The translations under genes and the position numbers were made by a program. A DNA stretch of 59,974 bases from an uncultured Methanobrevibacter sp. GTDB taxonomy: Archaea; Methanobacteriota; Methanobacteria; Methanobacteriales; Methanobacteriaceae. Below are positions 52,648 to 59,974 of this stretch, in pieces. The stretch is from NCBI RefSeq assembly GCF_947166415.1, contig NZ_CAMVEE010000008.1, forward strand, positions 1-59,974. Reading direction: 5' to 3'. How positions within the stretch are numbered: the first letter of the stretch is position 1; the number at the start of each line of letters is the position of its first letter. Under the pieces are notes generated by a model. The model made no database searches and was not told the origin of the DNA. It saw only the letters and a program-made list of their open reading frames with translations.

Positions 52648-52995
52648 CTATTGGCCCATACCTTGCATAGCTGCTTGGATAGTGTTTTGCATTTCTTCGA
52701 GTTTTTTCATGACTCTTTCTTCTTGACGGGTCATGGTTTGTTTTCTTAACTCGAGAGTTTCTAATTTGTCTTCCATTTCAGCTAAAGCATCGTTGTAGTC
52801 AACTTTAATGAGTAAAGTGCCTGCTTGTTTGAAAACTTCAGTACTTTCATCGGTTTTCTTAAGTTCTTCTAATGCTTTTTCAGTTTCTTGAATTTGAATT
52901 TCAACATTTTGAACTTGCATAGTTACAGCTTGAGCTTGTTGTTGTAATTGTTGAAACTGATTTAATTGCTGTTGAATATTTTCAGGAATCTCCAT
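52648..52995 (-). CDS. pfdB: Prefoldin subunit beta
   Basis: A 115-residue subunit of the hexameric prefoldin chaperone, which passes unfolded proteins to the thermosome. It has two long coiled-coil helices (EIPENIQQQLNQFQQLQQQAQ at the N-terminus, LRKQTMTRQEERVMKKLEEMQ at the C-terminus) joined by the beta-hairpin VFKQAGTLLIKVDYNDALAEM. It lies in a cluster of RNA-polymerase, ribosome and tRNA-modification genes, the usual archaeal arrangement. Confidence 0.94.
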   Translation of the reverse strand: MEIPENIQQQLNQFQQLQQQAQAVTMQVQNVEIQIQETEKALEELKKTDESTEVFKQAGTLLIKVDYNDALAEMEDKLETLELRKQTMTRQEERVMKKLEEMQNTIQAAMQGMGQ

Positions 52996-53035
52996 AATAT
53001 CACCTATTTTTTATTTTAAGTTAATTGTATAAATA

Positions 53036-53302
53036 TTAATTTGTCAAATTATTTATTTCTAATGCCAATTTGATCCACTTGATGGCTGAGTTTACAGATG
53101 CCCTAAAGGAAGTGGAATCCTCTGCGTCAATATTGATTAAAATCCGGCAACCATCCAAGTCAATAGTCATTGTGGATCTGTAGTCGGGAGCGGTATCGAA
53201 TTCCAGAATAATGGAATCATAGATTATTTTAGCCTGCAAATCATCTTCAAACTCAATAGATATATCACTTTTAACAGACTCTAGAGGACTTTCATCAATC
53301 AT
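53036..53302 (-). CDS. KEOPS complex subunit Pcc1
   Basis: An 88-residue alpha/beta protein of the Pcc1 family. Pcc1 dimerises to hold together the KEOPS complex, which makes t6A at position 37 of ANN-reading tRNAs. Sequence features are the central beta-strands YRSTMTIDLDGCRILINIDAED and the helix SFRASVNSAIKWIKLALEI. It overlaps the Brix gene upstream by 8 nt. Confidence 0.85.
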   Translation of the reverse strand: MIDESPLESVKSDISIEFEDDLQAKIIYDSIILEFDTAPDYRSTMTIDLDGCRILINIDAEDSTSFRASVNSAIKWIKLALEINNLTN

Positions 53303-53780
53303 TATTAGCCTCTATGACCTTTTTTACATTGATTTGGAAATTTGTCTTATCCCCAAATTTGTTGATGAAGTTGATTTTAGCTACCAAATCTTCGCTAGCA
53401 GTTATATGAAGGTAGTTGCAGTCTGCATTTTCTGCCAGCTCAATGTCCAATATTTCGCCTAAGACATTGAGTTCATCAATATCTGAAACTATCCTTAATT
53501 TTGAAGGGGCAATGTTGAGCCTTTCATTTTCAATTGATGCTGATATCAAGATTACAAGTAAAACTTCACCATTATTGGAATAAAAAGTTATTTTACTTGG
53601 ATTTCCCTTAATCTCGTTAACAATCGCCAAGTTAAATTCATCTAGTTGCAAAGCCTTCAAAAGAAGTTCACGCATGTTCATTTTACCCCTGTTTACAGAT
53701 GTTGAACCTAATGCGTGGGCTAAATTCTTACAGAACTTCCTTGTTTTTTGAGAAGGTTTTCTAGAAGTTGAAATCAACAT
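53295..53780 (-). CDS. Brix-domain ribosome biogenesis protein
   Basis: A 161-residue archaeal Brix/IMP4-like protein. It begins MLISTSRKPSQKTRKFCKNLAHALGSTSVNRGKMNMRELL, the family's core for rRNA binding, and continues with two beta-rich repeats. Archaeal Brix proteins take part in large- or small-subunit rRNA processing. It lies between rpoP and Pcc1, as in other Euryarchaeota. Confidence 0.85.
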   Translation of the reverse strand: MLISTSRKPSQKTRKFCKNLAHALGSTSVNRGKMNMRELLLKALQLDEFNLAIVNEIKGNPSKITFYSNNGEVLLVILISASIENERLNIAPSKLRIVSDIDELNVLGEILDIELAENADCNYLHITASEDLVAKINFINKFGDKTNFQINVKKVIEANND

Positions 53781-53823
53781 ATAAAATCAAAAATAGTAAA
53801 AAATATAGTAAAAGCAGATAAAA

Positions 53824-53955
53824 TTATCTTGCTTTTATAACTCTAGTTGTTTCTGGAACATTCTTAAATAAAATCCTATATCTACATTTAGGACATTTAT
53901 TTTCCATGTAGCTTTTATGGTCTACTTCTGCTCCACAACGTGGACACCTATACAA
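53824..53955 (-). CDS. rpoP: DNA-directed RNA polymerase subunit P
   Basis: A 43-residue zinc-ribbon subunit (Rpb12 homologue) of archaeal RNA polymerase: YRCPRCGAEVDH, then CPKCRYRILFKNVPETTRVIKAR, the family's basic C-terminus. All four cysteines are present. It uses a TTG start at 53955, with GGAGG 8 nt upstream inside the end of the L37Ae gene, so it is translated together with it. It is easily missed because of its size and start codon. Confidence 0.93.
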   Translation of the reverse strand: MYRCPRCGAEVDHKSYMENKCPKCRYRILFKNVPETTRVIKAR

Positions 53956-53958
53956 TGC

Positions 53959-54228
53959 CTATTCCTCCACTTTAATGTCTCTGATACTACGTGCTGCAGA
54001 TTTTGCCATAGGAGTTTGAGGAACGTATGCTCCACCAGTAAATACTGCACCACATTTTCTGCATTTCCAAATTCCTGCAGCTTCTCTTTTTACATAAGGT
54101 CTATCACATTTAGGACAAACATGATTCTTTTTCATGTTTTCTTCAATGATTTTAACAGATCTTTTTGCTTTTCTTCCGTATCTTGCACCGAACCTACCTG
54201 TGATACCTACTTTTTTAGTTCTTGCCAT
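53959..54228 (-). CDS. rpl37ae: 50S ribosomal protein L37Ae
   Basis: An 89-residue zinc-ribbon protein (eL43). It begins [34 protein letters not shown], then [22 protein letters not shown] forms the zinc site, and it ends [12 protein letters not shown]. It is the first gene of the L37Ae-RpoP-Brix-Pcc1-PfdB-DUF3194 cluster, with its own promoter in the ~250-nt gap upstream. Confidence 0.96.
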   Translation of the reverse strand: MARTKKVGITGRFGARYGRKAKRSVKIIEENMKKNHVCPKCDRPYVKREAAGIWKCRKCGAVFTGGAYVPQTPMAKSAARSIRDIKVEE

Positions 54229-54397
54229 TTATATTCTCTCCGTAATAATAAAATTTGATTAAATGTAAATTAATTTGATTATCTAAAATAATCATAAAAT
54301 TATCTAATATGATAATATTGAATATACTAATATTTAAAGGTTTGCTTAAAATTAGTCATTTTAAGAAAAAACACCAAATTCAGTATAAAAATATAAG

Positions 54398-54461
54398 TAT
54401 TTTGATGAGAAAAACCATTTGCCTATAAATCTTTATGCTTACCTGCAATCCCATCAAAATA
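54398..54461 (-). terminator. Long-stem hairpin in the guaB 3' region
   Basis: TATTTTGATG (54398-54407) and CATCAAAATA (54452-54461) are exact complements around 44 nt. It lies 18 nt past the guaB stop, and a U6 run (54365-54370) follows in that transcript. It is probably the guaB terminator or a processing element. The rest of the gap to 54229 is A/T-rich with the L37Ae promoter. Confidence 0.4.
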
Positions 54462-54478
54462 ATATTGAAAATACCCCA

Positions 54479-55963
54479 CTATTCAGGAGGTGAATAATTA
54501 GGGCTTTCATTAGTAATTAATAAGTCATGAGGGTGGGACTCTTTAATACCACTGCTTGTGATTCTCACGAAATTAGCTTTTTCTTTCATTGCAGCAATAT
54601 CCTTAGCACCACAGTATCCCATGGATGATTTCAATCCACCTACCAATTGGAACAAGATTTCAGCTATTGTTCCTTTGTATGGTACAGCACCTTCAATTCC
54701 TTCAGGAACGTATTTAGTGTGGTTCATTTTACTTTTTTGACCTTGGAAGTATCTGTCTGCACCACCGTCATATTCACTGGTCATTGCACCCATGGATCCC
54801 ATTCCACGATATTTCTTATATTGCTTACCGTTCATAACTACAATTTCACCAGGAGCTTCAAGGGAAGCAGCAAGCAAGTTACCGAGCATTACTGCATCTG
54901 CACCAGCACCAATAGCTTTTGCAACATCTCCGGAATATCTGATACCACCATCTGCAATAACAGGAACGCCTGATTCTGCAGCCACATCAGCAACATCGGA
55001 AATGGCAGTCAATTGAGGTACTCCCACACCAGCTACAATACGGGTAGTACACATTGAACCCGGACCGATACCTACCTTAAGTGCATCTACACCCATTGAA
55101 ATTAAATCTTCAGCAGCTTGGGCGGTTGCAATGTTACCTACACATAATTCAGCATCGATATTATCCTTGATTGTTTCTGTGAATTTGACAACATTCATGT
55201 TATGAGCATGAGCACAGTCAATGGAAATGATATCTGCACCTGCTTGGTCGAGAGCCATTGCCCTGTCCAAATCGAACGGTCCGCAAGCAGCAGCTACAAG
55301 GAAGTTTCCGTTTTTGTCACGGGCTGCCTTTGGATATTGTGCATGATTCAATATATCCTTAATTGTGATGATTCCCACTAATTTGCCGTCACGAACTACA
55401 GGAAGTCTTTCAACCTTATTTTCATAAGCGATATTCAATGCCTCTTCAGCTGAAACTCCTTCTTCAACAGTTACAACATCTGAAGTCATGATATCTTTTA
55501 CGGTTTTATTTGGTTCTGATTTTAAAACTGGTCTTATATCCCTTTTGGAGATAATTCCAATGATTTCATCACCTTCAACAACCGGAAGACCGCTGATTAG
55601 TTCATCTCTCATTTTTGCTTGAACTTCAGCAATAGTGGAATCTTTAGAAATTGTTACAACATCACGAATGGTTAAATCTTCAGCATTCTTAACCTTCTTG
55701 ACTTCTTCAACTTGCCTTTCCTGTGTGATGTTTCTGTGAATTACACCGACACCACCTTCCTGTGCCATTGCTATTGCGAGTTTCGCTTCAGTTACAGTAT
55801 CCATAGCAGCACTTAAGATTGGGATGTTCAATTTAATTCCTTTTCCTAATTCAATTTGTGTATCAATATCCTTTGGTTCAACATAACTTGCATTAGGAGT
55901 TAAAAGAAAATCATCAAAAGTGAAAGACATTCTTGCTTCTTGAACTTTTTTTGAAAATGACAT
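54479..55963 (-). CDS. guaB: Inosine-5'-monophosphate dehydrogenase
   Basis: Oxidises IMP to XMP for guanine nucleotide synthesis. The 494-residue TIM-barrel protein has two CBS domains inserted at ~95-205 ([34 protein letters not shown]). The catalytic Cys loop [15 protein letters not shown] and the flap region RGMGSMGAM are intact. The C-terminal tail ([18 protein letters not shown]) is also standard. The ATG at 55963 is the usual start ([19 protein letters not shown]). Confidence 0.97.
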   Translation of the reverse strand: MSFSKKVQEARMSFTFDDFLLTPNASYVEPKDIDTQIELGKGIKLNIPILSAAMDTVTEAKLAIAMAQEGGVGVIHRNITQERQVEEVKKVKNAEDLTIRDVVTISKDSTIAEVQAKMRDELISGLPVVEGDEIIGIISKRDIRPVLKSEPNKTVKDIMTSDVVTVEEGVSAEEALNIAYENKVERLPVVRDGKLVGIITIKDILNHAQYPKAARDKNGNFLVAAACGPFDLDRAMALDQAGADIISIDCAHAHNMNVVKFTETIKDNIDAELCVGNIATAQAAEDLISMGVDALKVGIGPGSMCTTRIVAGVGVPQLTAISDVADVAAESGVPVIADGGIRYSGDVAKAIGAGADAVMLGNLLAASLEAPGEIVVMNGKQYKKYRGMGSMGAMTSEYDGGADRYFQGQKSKMNHTKYVPEGIEGAVPYKGTIAEILFQLVGGLKSSMGYCGAKDIAAMKEKANFVRITSSGIKESHPHDLLITNESPNYSPPE

Positions 55964-55976
55964 AAATTACACCTAA

Positions 55977-56690
55977 TTAGAATGAATCACATAATTCCTT
56001 AAGCTCAGCAACAGCAGTATGGTGTATCTTACCAGTGTTTCTGTCCCCACCAATGCAGGCTGCTCCTCTGATACCGACAACGTCACAACCGATATCATGT
56101 AACGGTTTAAGTTGTTCTTTTTTGACAGATCCTGCAAGAGCGGTTAATAAACCATAGCCGTGAGCTTCCTCTACAAATTCTTTCAATTGGTCAATATCCA
56201 AATAATCGAATAATGTATGACCATCTTTAACAGCAGTATCGAGCATTGCTAAATCACAGCCTGCATCTTTAGCTACCTTTGGTATTTCCATAGGGCCGAC
56301 TGCACCTACACGGTGAGCATCTGCATATCCTGCCGCTACAATAATTGTATCTTCACTTACATCTTTTACAGTTTTTACAACATTTTTCATGACTTCAACA
56401 GCTTCATCATGATCTTTTGTTCCGTATAATCCAACTTTAATATAATCTGCTCCAGAAACATGAGCTCCCATTGCAGCTAAAGAAACTGTACCCGGTTTGT
56501 AAGGCACATCACCTAAAGTAGCACTGACCAGCTTGTCTTCAGGTGTCAATTCTCTGATTTCTTTAATTACCCATGGGAAATTAGCGCCTAAAGAACCTTC
56601 TTTAGGATTTTTTACATCAACAATGTCTGCTCCGCCTTTAATTGATTCAAGAGCTTCTTCACGATTTATAGGACTTATTAATAGAAGCAT
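55977..56690 (-). CDS. mfnB: (5-formylfuran-3-yl)methyl phosphate synthase
   Basis: Makes the furan precursor of methanofuran by condensing two glyceraldehyde-3-phosphate molecules. The 237-residue barrel begins [40 protein letters not shown], holding the Schiff-base Lys in [25 protein letters not shown] and [14 protein letters not shown] follow. I chose the ATG at 56690 since upstream sequence is A/T-rich and unconserved. It lies 13 nt upstream of guaB. Confidence 0.9.
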   Translation of the reverse strand: MLLLISPINREEALESIKGGADIVDVKNPKEGSLGANFPWVIKEIRELTPEDKLVSATLGDVPYKPGTVSLAAMGAHVSGADYIKVGLYGTKDHDEAVEVMKNVVKTVKDVSEDTIIVAAGYADAHRVGAVGPMEIPKVAKDAGCDLAMLDTAVKDGHTLFDYLDIDQLKEFVEEAHGYGLLTALAGSVKKEQLKPLHDIGCDVVGIRGAACIGGDRNTGKIHHTAVAELKELCDSF

Positions 56691-56781
56691 AAATTTCCTC
56701 CAATAAAATATAATTTTATAATATAATAATATTACTTCTTTATTATTTATAATAGTATTGGTTTTTTTTAAAAAAATGAGA

Positions 56782-57996
56782 TTAGTATGGTGAATTATTT
56801 TTTGAAACATTGCTTTTGATTATGCCATGGGCCTTAGGATAGAACCCTACATCAGCAGATAACTTTCTCATGTTCTCAATGATTTCATTGGTTGGAATGG
56901 CTACAGGGCAATTTAACGTACATAGACCACATAGGGTACACATATAGAGGCCTGAATTATAGCAGGTTTCATCATCTTCAATGAATTTTGACATTGCAAC
57001 TCCGCGACCGCCCAGATAATTGTTAAATCCGAATTCGTTTCCAACGGCATTGTATACAGGACAGTGAACCACACAGTTTCCGCATCCAATGCAGTACAGG
57101 CATTCAGGTGTCGCTTCGCTTCTTCCGTTATCAAGCAAAATCACCACAACCTTTTCGGCTCCGTACATGTTTTTCAGGAGTTTCTTCTCTATGTCCGCTG
57201 TCTTTGACGGACCTGAAATAACATTCATATATGATGTGACATAACTTCCGGTAGCAAAGATTGTCTCCAGCTTCACAACGGAGATTGCGTCTTCCAAGGT
57301 AGGCACTATTTTATCAATTCCAGCTACAATTATATGCAAATCTTTTAGTGAAACTATCGAAATATTACCCTCGTTGTGCACCATTACAAGGGACCCCTCT
57401 TCAGATGATATAGCATTGGCTCCACTTATACCTACATTAGCATTTTCAAGGCGTTTTAGCACATCACTTCTGACTGTTTCCATGATTTCCCTTGCTTCGG
57501 GATTGAGATTCACGTCCAAGGATTCATTAACAATGTCTGTGATGTTGGATATGTTCAAATGAGAAGCAGGGCCTGTTGGATGGACCGGCTTGTTGTCTGT
57601 CTTTTTAAGCTGCAGAATCCTATCTCCCAAATCGGTTTCGACAACATCAATGCCCTTGTCTTTCAGATGATTTTTGAGATCGATTTCACCCAAGGTATTT
57701 GACTTGGCCTTGGCCAGGGTATCACAGCCGTATTCCAGAAGCAGTTTATCAATTATATCCAAGGCATCCTGTGATGTTTTGGCAAATTTAAAATCAATGT
57801 CATTGCGTGTGAATGAATCCAGTGTCTGGTTAAACAACTCCTCATTGTTTTCGATTGAATATCTCTTGATTTCCTGAACCCTTTCAATCAATCTTTTTGT
57901 GGATGGTGATTCCTTAATTGAGTTGGATCTTTTCTTGACTGTATTGAATGATTTTCTCATTGTTTCGAGTTCACTAGCTTTCATCGACACCACCAT
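56782..57996 (-). CDS. LUD-domain iron-sulfur protein (LldF/LutB-like)
   Basis: A 404-residue protein with an N-terminal LUD domain (lactate-utilisation type) and two C-terminal four-cysteine motifs for [4Fe-4S] clusters: [16 protein letters not shown] and [13 protein letters not shown]. In bacteria, LldF/LutB works with LldE/LutA to oxidise lactate. Here it overlaps the upstream CCG-domain gene by 23 nt, so they form one complex. The methanogen substrate is unknown. A second start at 57984 (MKASELETM) behind GGTGGTG is possible. Confidence 0.8.
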   Translation of the reverse strand: MVVSMKASELETMRKSFNTVKKRSNSIKESPSTKRLIERVQEIKRYSIENNEELFNQTLDSFTRNDIDFKFAKTSQDALDIIDKLLLEYGCDTLAKAKSNTLGEIDLKNHLKDKGIDVVETDLGDRILQLKKTDNKPVHPTGPASHLNISNITDIVNESLDVNLNPEAREIMETVRSDVLKRLENANVGISGANAISSEEGSLVMVHNEGNISIVSLKDLHIIVAGIDKIVPTLEDAISVVKLETIFATGSYVTSYMNVISGPSKTADIEKKLLKNMYGAEKVVVILLDNGRSEATPECLYCIGCGNCVVHCPVYNAVGNEFGFNNYLGGRGVAMSKFIEDDETCYNSGLYMCTLCGLCTLNCPVAIPTNEIIENMRKLSADVGFYPKAHGIIKSNVSKNNSPY

Positions 57997-58642
57997 ATTT
58001 TACCAAAAATTCAGTTAAATCCAAAACTTCCATATCCTCGTTTTCAAGATTAAGCTTGCAGAATGGGCATGGAGTCACTAAAGTGCTGCAACCAGTTTGC
58101 TTTGCCTGATTTATCCTTAATTCAGCCATCTGATTAGCAATTTCGGGGTATGCTGATTTTACGCCACCGCCAGCACCGCAGCATAAGCTGCTTTCACGGT
58201 TATTTTCCATTTCAATAAGGTTTGCAACAGATTCTATTACTTCACGTGGCTCATCAAACACGCCACTGTGACGTCCAAGGTGACATGAATCATGATAAGT
58301 TACGTCAAAATCCTTTTTAGGGATTTTAAGCTTGCCTTCTTTTATCAATTCATCTAAAAGTTGTGAAATATGAATTACATCCAGACCTTCATAATCATCT
58401 TTTAAGGTCTTATAGCATCCTGCACATGAAGTGATAATCTTTTCTCCTTTAAGAACATCAGTATTTCTTCTGATCTGTTCTTCCGCTTCCTTTAAAAAAC
58501 CAGTTCTAAGCAATACTGATCCGCAGCATTTTTCATCATCCAAAGTGCGGTAATCGACACCTGCATCTTTAAGCAACCTTTCGGTTGCCTGGGAAATGCC
58601 GGTTTGCTTTTCGCGTGCAGTGCATCCTCTAAAATATAGCAT
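57974..58642 (-). CDS. CCG-domain iron-sulfur oxidoreductase (LldE/HdrB-like)
   Basis: A 222-residue protein with two cysteine-rich CCG domains, as in HdrB, GlpC and LldE. The motifs are KCCGSVLLR with TSCAGCYKT in the first, and LCCGAGGGVK with TPCPFCKLN in the second. Such domains bind non-cubane Fe-S clusters that reduce disulfides or pass electrons. The gene overlaps the downstream LUD gene, which supports a joint LldEF-like complex rather than heterodisulfide reductase. It starts 3 nt after the DUF2304 gene. Confidence 0.82.
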   Translation of the reverse strand: MLYFRGCTAREKQTGISQATERLLKDAGVDYRTLDDEKCCGSVLLRTGFLKEAEEQIRRNTDVLKGEKIITSCAGCYKTLKDDYEGLDVIHISQLLDELIKEGKLKIPKKDFDVTYHDSCHLGRHSGVFDEPREVIESVANLIEMENNRESSLCCGAGGGVKSAYPEIANQMAELRINQAKQTGCSTLVTPCPFCKLNLENEDMEVLDLTEFLVKYGGVDES

Positions 58643-58645
58643 AAA

Positions 58646-58993
58646 TCATTCCTCTTCATCATCAAGAGTGATTTCGTTGGAGATTGCAAACTCCTTGACT
58701 ATGGTATTCATATCATTCTGCATCTTATCAATGATAAAGTACATTTTCAAAACAGTGTAAAACAATATTACGAATACCAGGATAATTATAAAATCTAAAC
58801 CACGAGTAATACCGAACAGTTTAGCAAATTCATTACTCACTTGGGGGAAAAGTGCAAATACGCTAACGAAAATCCAGAACAATGACCATAGAATCACTGT
58901 GGAAATGGCGTTTTTCCCTTTTAAGTATCTGGCAATGAACCATATGATAGCTATTACAGATATTATCGGAAATATAAGAGAGTATAAAAACAT
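58646..58993 (-). CDS. DUF2304 family membrane protein
   Basis: A 115-residue protein with three helices (SLIFPIISVIAIIWFIARYL, ISTVILWSLFWIFVSVFALFP, FIIILVFVILFYTVLKMYFI) and a short charged tail. DUF2304 proteins stand next to GT2 glycosyltransferases in many genomes. Here the GT2 gene lies 11 nt upstream. It probably helps present or flip the lipid-linked sugar. Direct evidence is lacking. Confidence 0.8.
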   Translation of the reverse strand: MFLYSLIFPIISVIAIIWFIARYLKGKNAISTVILWSLFWIFVSVFALFPQVSNEFAKLFGITRGLDFIIILVFVILFYTVLKMYFIIDKMQNDMNTIVKEFAISNEITLDDEEE

Positions 58994-59004
58994 ATTATCA
59001 CCTT

Positions 59005-59709
59005 TTAAAATTGATGTTTAATCATTTGAAGTAGGATCTTAAATGCGACTACAACGTTTGTGCCTTTTGCCTGAGTTTCAGGAGTGTAAATTGTTTTAAT
59101 TGGAACTTCTACAAATGGAATATTGTTATCATTTATCTCACGAATAAATTCTGAAGAAATCAGATATCCTCGAGCATTGATTTCTATTACTTTCAACGCA
59201 TCATAAGTTATAGCCCTGAAACCAGTTTGGGAATCGCTTACGTCTACCCTATAAAATATCCTGGTCAGTAGATTCATAATTGCATTGGCAAAATTCCTGG
59301 ATAATGGCATGTCCTTCAACGGACGAACACCGATTACCGCCTGGGCTTCACCTGTAACCAGCGGCCTTATCACGTTATCCAAATCATCCGGAGAGTGCTG
59401 TCCGTCAGAATCCATACTGACAATGTATTTTGGATTGAAGTTTAATACTGCTTCAAAGCCTGTTTGTGTAGCAACACCTACACCACGATTGATAGGCAAA
59501 GAATAAATGTGAATCCTTTCCGGGTATTTCCTTTTAGATTCTTTAACGACATCCAAAGTATTGTCTGAAGACCCATCATTGACAATTATGATGTTATATC
59601 CTTTCTCAGCAATCTCATCGATTACCGGTTGAATTCTTGTTGATTCATTATATGCGGGAAGAACAACATAAGTATCCTGTTTATCCTTCTCGGTTATTTT
59701 ATATTCCAT
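59005..59709 (-). CDS. Family 2 glycosyltransferase (dolichyl-phosphate mannosyltransferase-like)
   Basis: A 234-residue GT-A enzyme transferring a sugar from a nucleotide donor to a polyisoprenyl phosphate. Motifs are VVLPAYNESTRIQPVIDEI, IIIVNDGSSDNT for donor binding, and the metal site SMDSDGQHSPDDL. GFRAITYDALKVIEINARGY is typical of the DPM1 type. There is no membrane domain, so the adjacent DUF2304 protein may anchor it. It probably supports N-glycosylation or surface polysaccharide. Confidence 0.88.
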   Translation of the reverse strand: MEYKITEKDKQDTYVVLPAYNESTRIQPVIDEIAEKGYNIIIVNDGSSDNTLDVVKESKRKYPERIHIYSLPINRGVGVATQTGFEAVLNFNPKYIVSMDSDGQHSPDDLDNVIRPLVTGEAQAVIGVRPLKDMPLSRNFANAIMNLLTRIFYRVDVSDSQTGFRAITYDALKVIEINARGYLISSEFIREINDNNIPFVEVPIKTIYTPETQAKGTNVVVAFKILLQMIKHQF

Positions 59710-59720
59710 TTTTCACCTTT

Positions 59721-59974
59721 TTATAATGGTCCTGCATCTTCTTTTCCTTCACGCATTCCCATTCCAGCTTCTTTTCTCATTGCTTTTCTATGATACATCA
59801 TTTTTATTAGATTCTGTGCATGTTCACGTGCCCTGTTTTCCGCAAGCTTTGCAAGCTCGACAGGATCTTCCTCCTCATCTTCATGTACAAACACTTCAAG
59901 AATATGGGTATTTGTCATGAGCTGTGCATTGATAAGACCGGTTGATGCCTCATGGGCACACATCTTATCCTTTT
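59721..59974 (-). CDS. C-terminal part of a methanogen protein of unknown family (partial)
   Basis: The frame is open to the right window edge, so the N-terminus lies outside. The visible ~84 residues (KDKMCAHEASTGLINAQLM onward) contain a conserved-looking TNTHILEVFVHEDEEEDPVE segment, a long basic helix (AREHAQNLIKMMYHRKAMRKE) and a Gly/Met-rich tail. It ends 11 nt before the glycosyltransferase gene. I do not recognise the family. Confidence 0.6.
   Translation of the reverse strand, partial: KDKMCAHEASTGLINAQLMTNTHILEVFVHEDEEEDPVELAKLAENRAREHAQNLIKMMYHRKAMRKEAGMGMREGKEDAGPL

Noticed and set aside
54398..54461. Possible C/D box RNA (TTGATGA near the left arm)
   Set aside because: No CUGA D box before the right arm and no C'/D' pair; kept only as a hairpin.
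1..59974. tRNA, rRNA, CRISPR arrays, insertion sequences, prophage or integration sites
   Set aside because: I looked for TTCGA-type tRNA arms, transposase motifs, direct repeats with spacers and integrase motifs and found none that hold up.

Overview
The window is AT-rich archaeal DNA from a methanogen of the order Methanobacteriales, most likely a gut-associated Methanobrevibacter. The evidence is methanogenesis and cofactor genes (mch, mptG, cfbC, mfnB, an atwA-like double ABC protein), archaeal lipid reduction (geranylgeranyl reductase with its ferredoxin), archaeal information-processing genes (L37Ae, RpoP, TFS, prefoldin beta, Pcc1, a Brix protein), adhesin-like surface proteins and a bile-salt-hydrolase gene. 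Ribosome-binding sites are GGAGG/GGTGAT-like and promoters carry TTTATATA-type TATA boxes. Most genes lie on the minus strand. I see no tRNA, rRNA, CRISPR array or insertion sequence.

Layout. 1-4.4 kb: the N-terminal part of a large adhesin-like protein containing a papain-type protease, then a bile salt hydrolase gene broken by a single-base frameshift behind an intact palindromic operator. 4.4-13.3 kb: two rubrerythrins, two DUF4013 membrane proteins, mch, a nitroreductase and ClC channel, an MGMT-family pseudogene with two in-frame stops, TFS, and a DUF2162/ExbB-like/DUF2149 membrane operon. 13.5-16.2 kb (plus strand): PaaK ligase with an ACT protein, and an SDR oxidoreductase. 16.2-27.5 kb: RNase HI, mptG, an M14-like protein, ferritin, NudC-type Nudix hydrolase, aminotransferase and nitroreductase, membrane proteins, a coiled-coil protein behind repeated GTATAC operators, flavoprotein, serS and small enzymes. 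27.5-41.9 kb: a second adhesin-like protein, ogt-type MGMT, cfbC, a U32 peptidase, purF, galE, GGR with ferredoxin, Usp and an AtwA-like protein, and uvrC. 41.9-48.9 kb: one 2343-residue DUF4011/helicase/endonuclease-like/DUF3320 protein with a long acidic repetitive insert. 49-60 kb: PfkB kinase, CDF transporter, HisA/HisF-related protein, an RNA-processing/transcription cluster, guaB, mfnB, a LUD/CCG iron-sulfur pair, and a GT2/DUF2304 pair.

The most interesting non-coding stretch is 51761-52329. It has two tandem minus-strand candidates for small structured RNAs of about 110 nt. Each has a TATA box at about the right distance, a fold that starts at the predicted transcription start, a pyrimidine-rich CCUCC motif that could pair with Shine-Dalgarno sequences, and a U-run at the end. 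The most interesting protein is the giant helicase. Its domain order matches helicase/Vsr-type proteins linked to phage defence, but it sits directly upstream of uvrC and its nuclease motif looks altered.

Genes that work together: rubrerythrins, ferritin, nitroreductases and flavoprotein (oxygen and redox stress); mch, mptG, mfnB and cfbC (C1 carriers and coenzymes of methanogenesis); GGR and ferredoxin (lipid saturation); L37Ae, RpoP, Brix, Pcc1 and prefoldin (translation, transcription, tRNA modification, folding); adhesins, GT2 and bile salt hydrolase (the gut surface niche).
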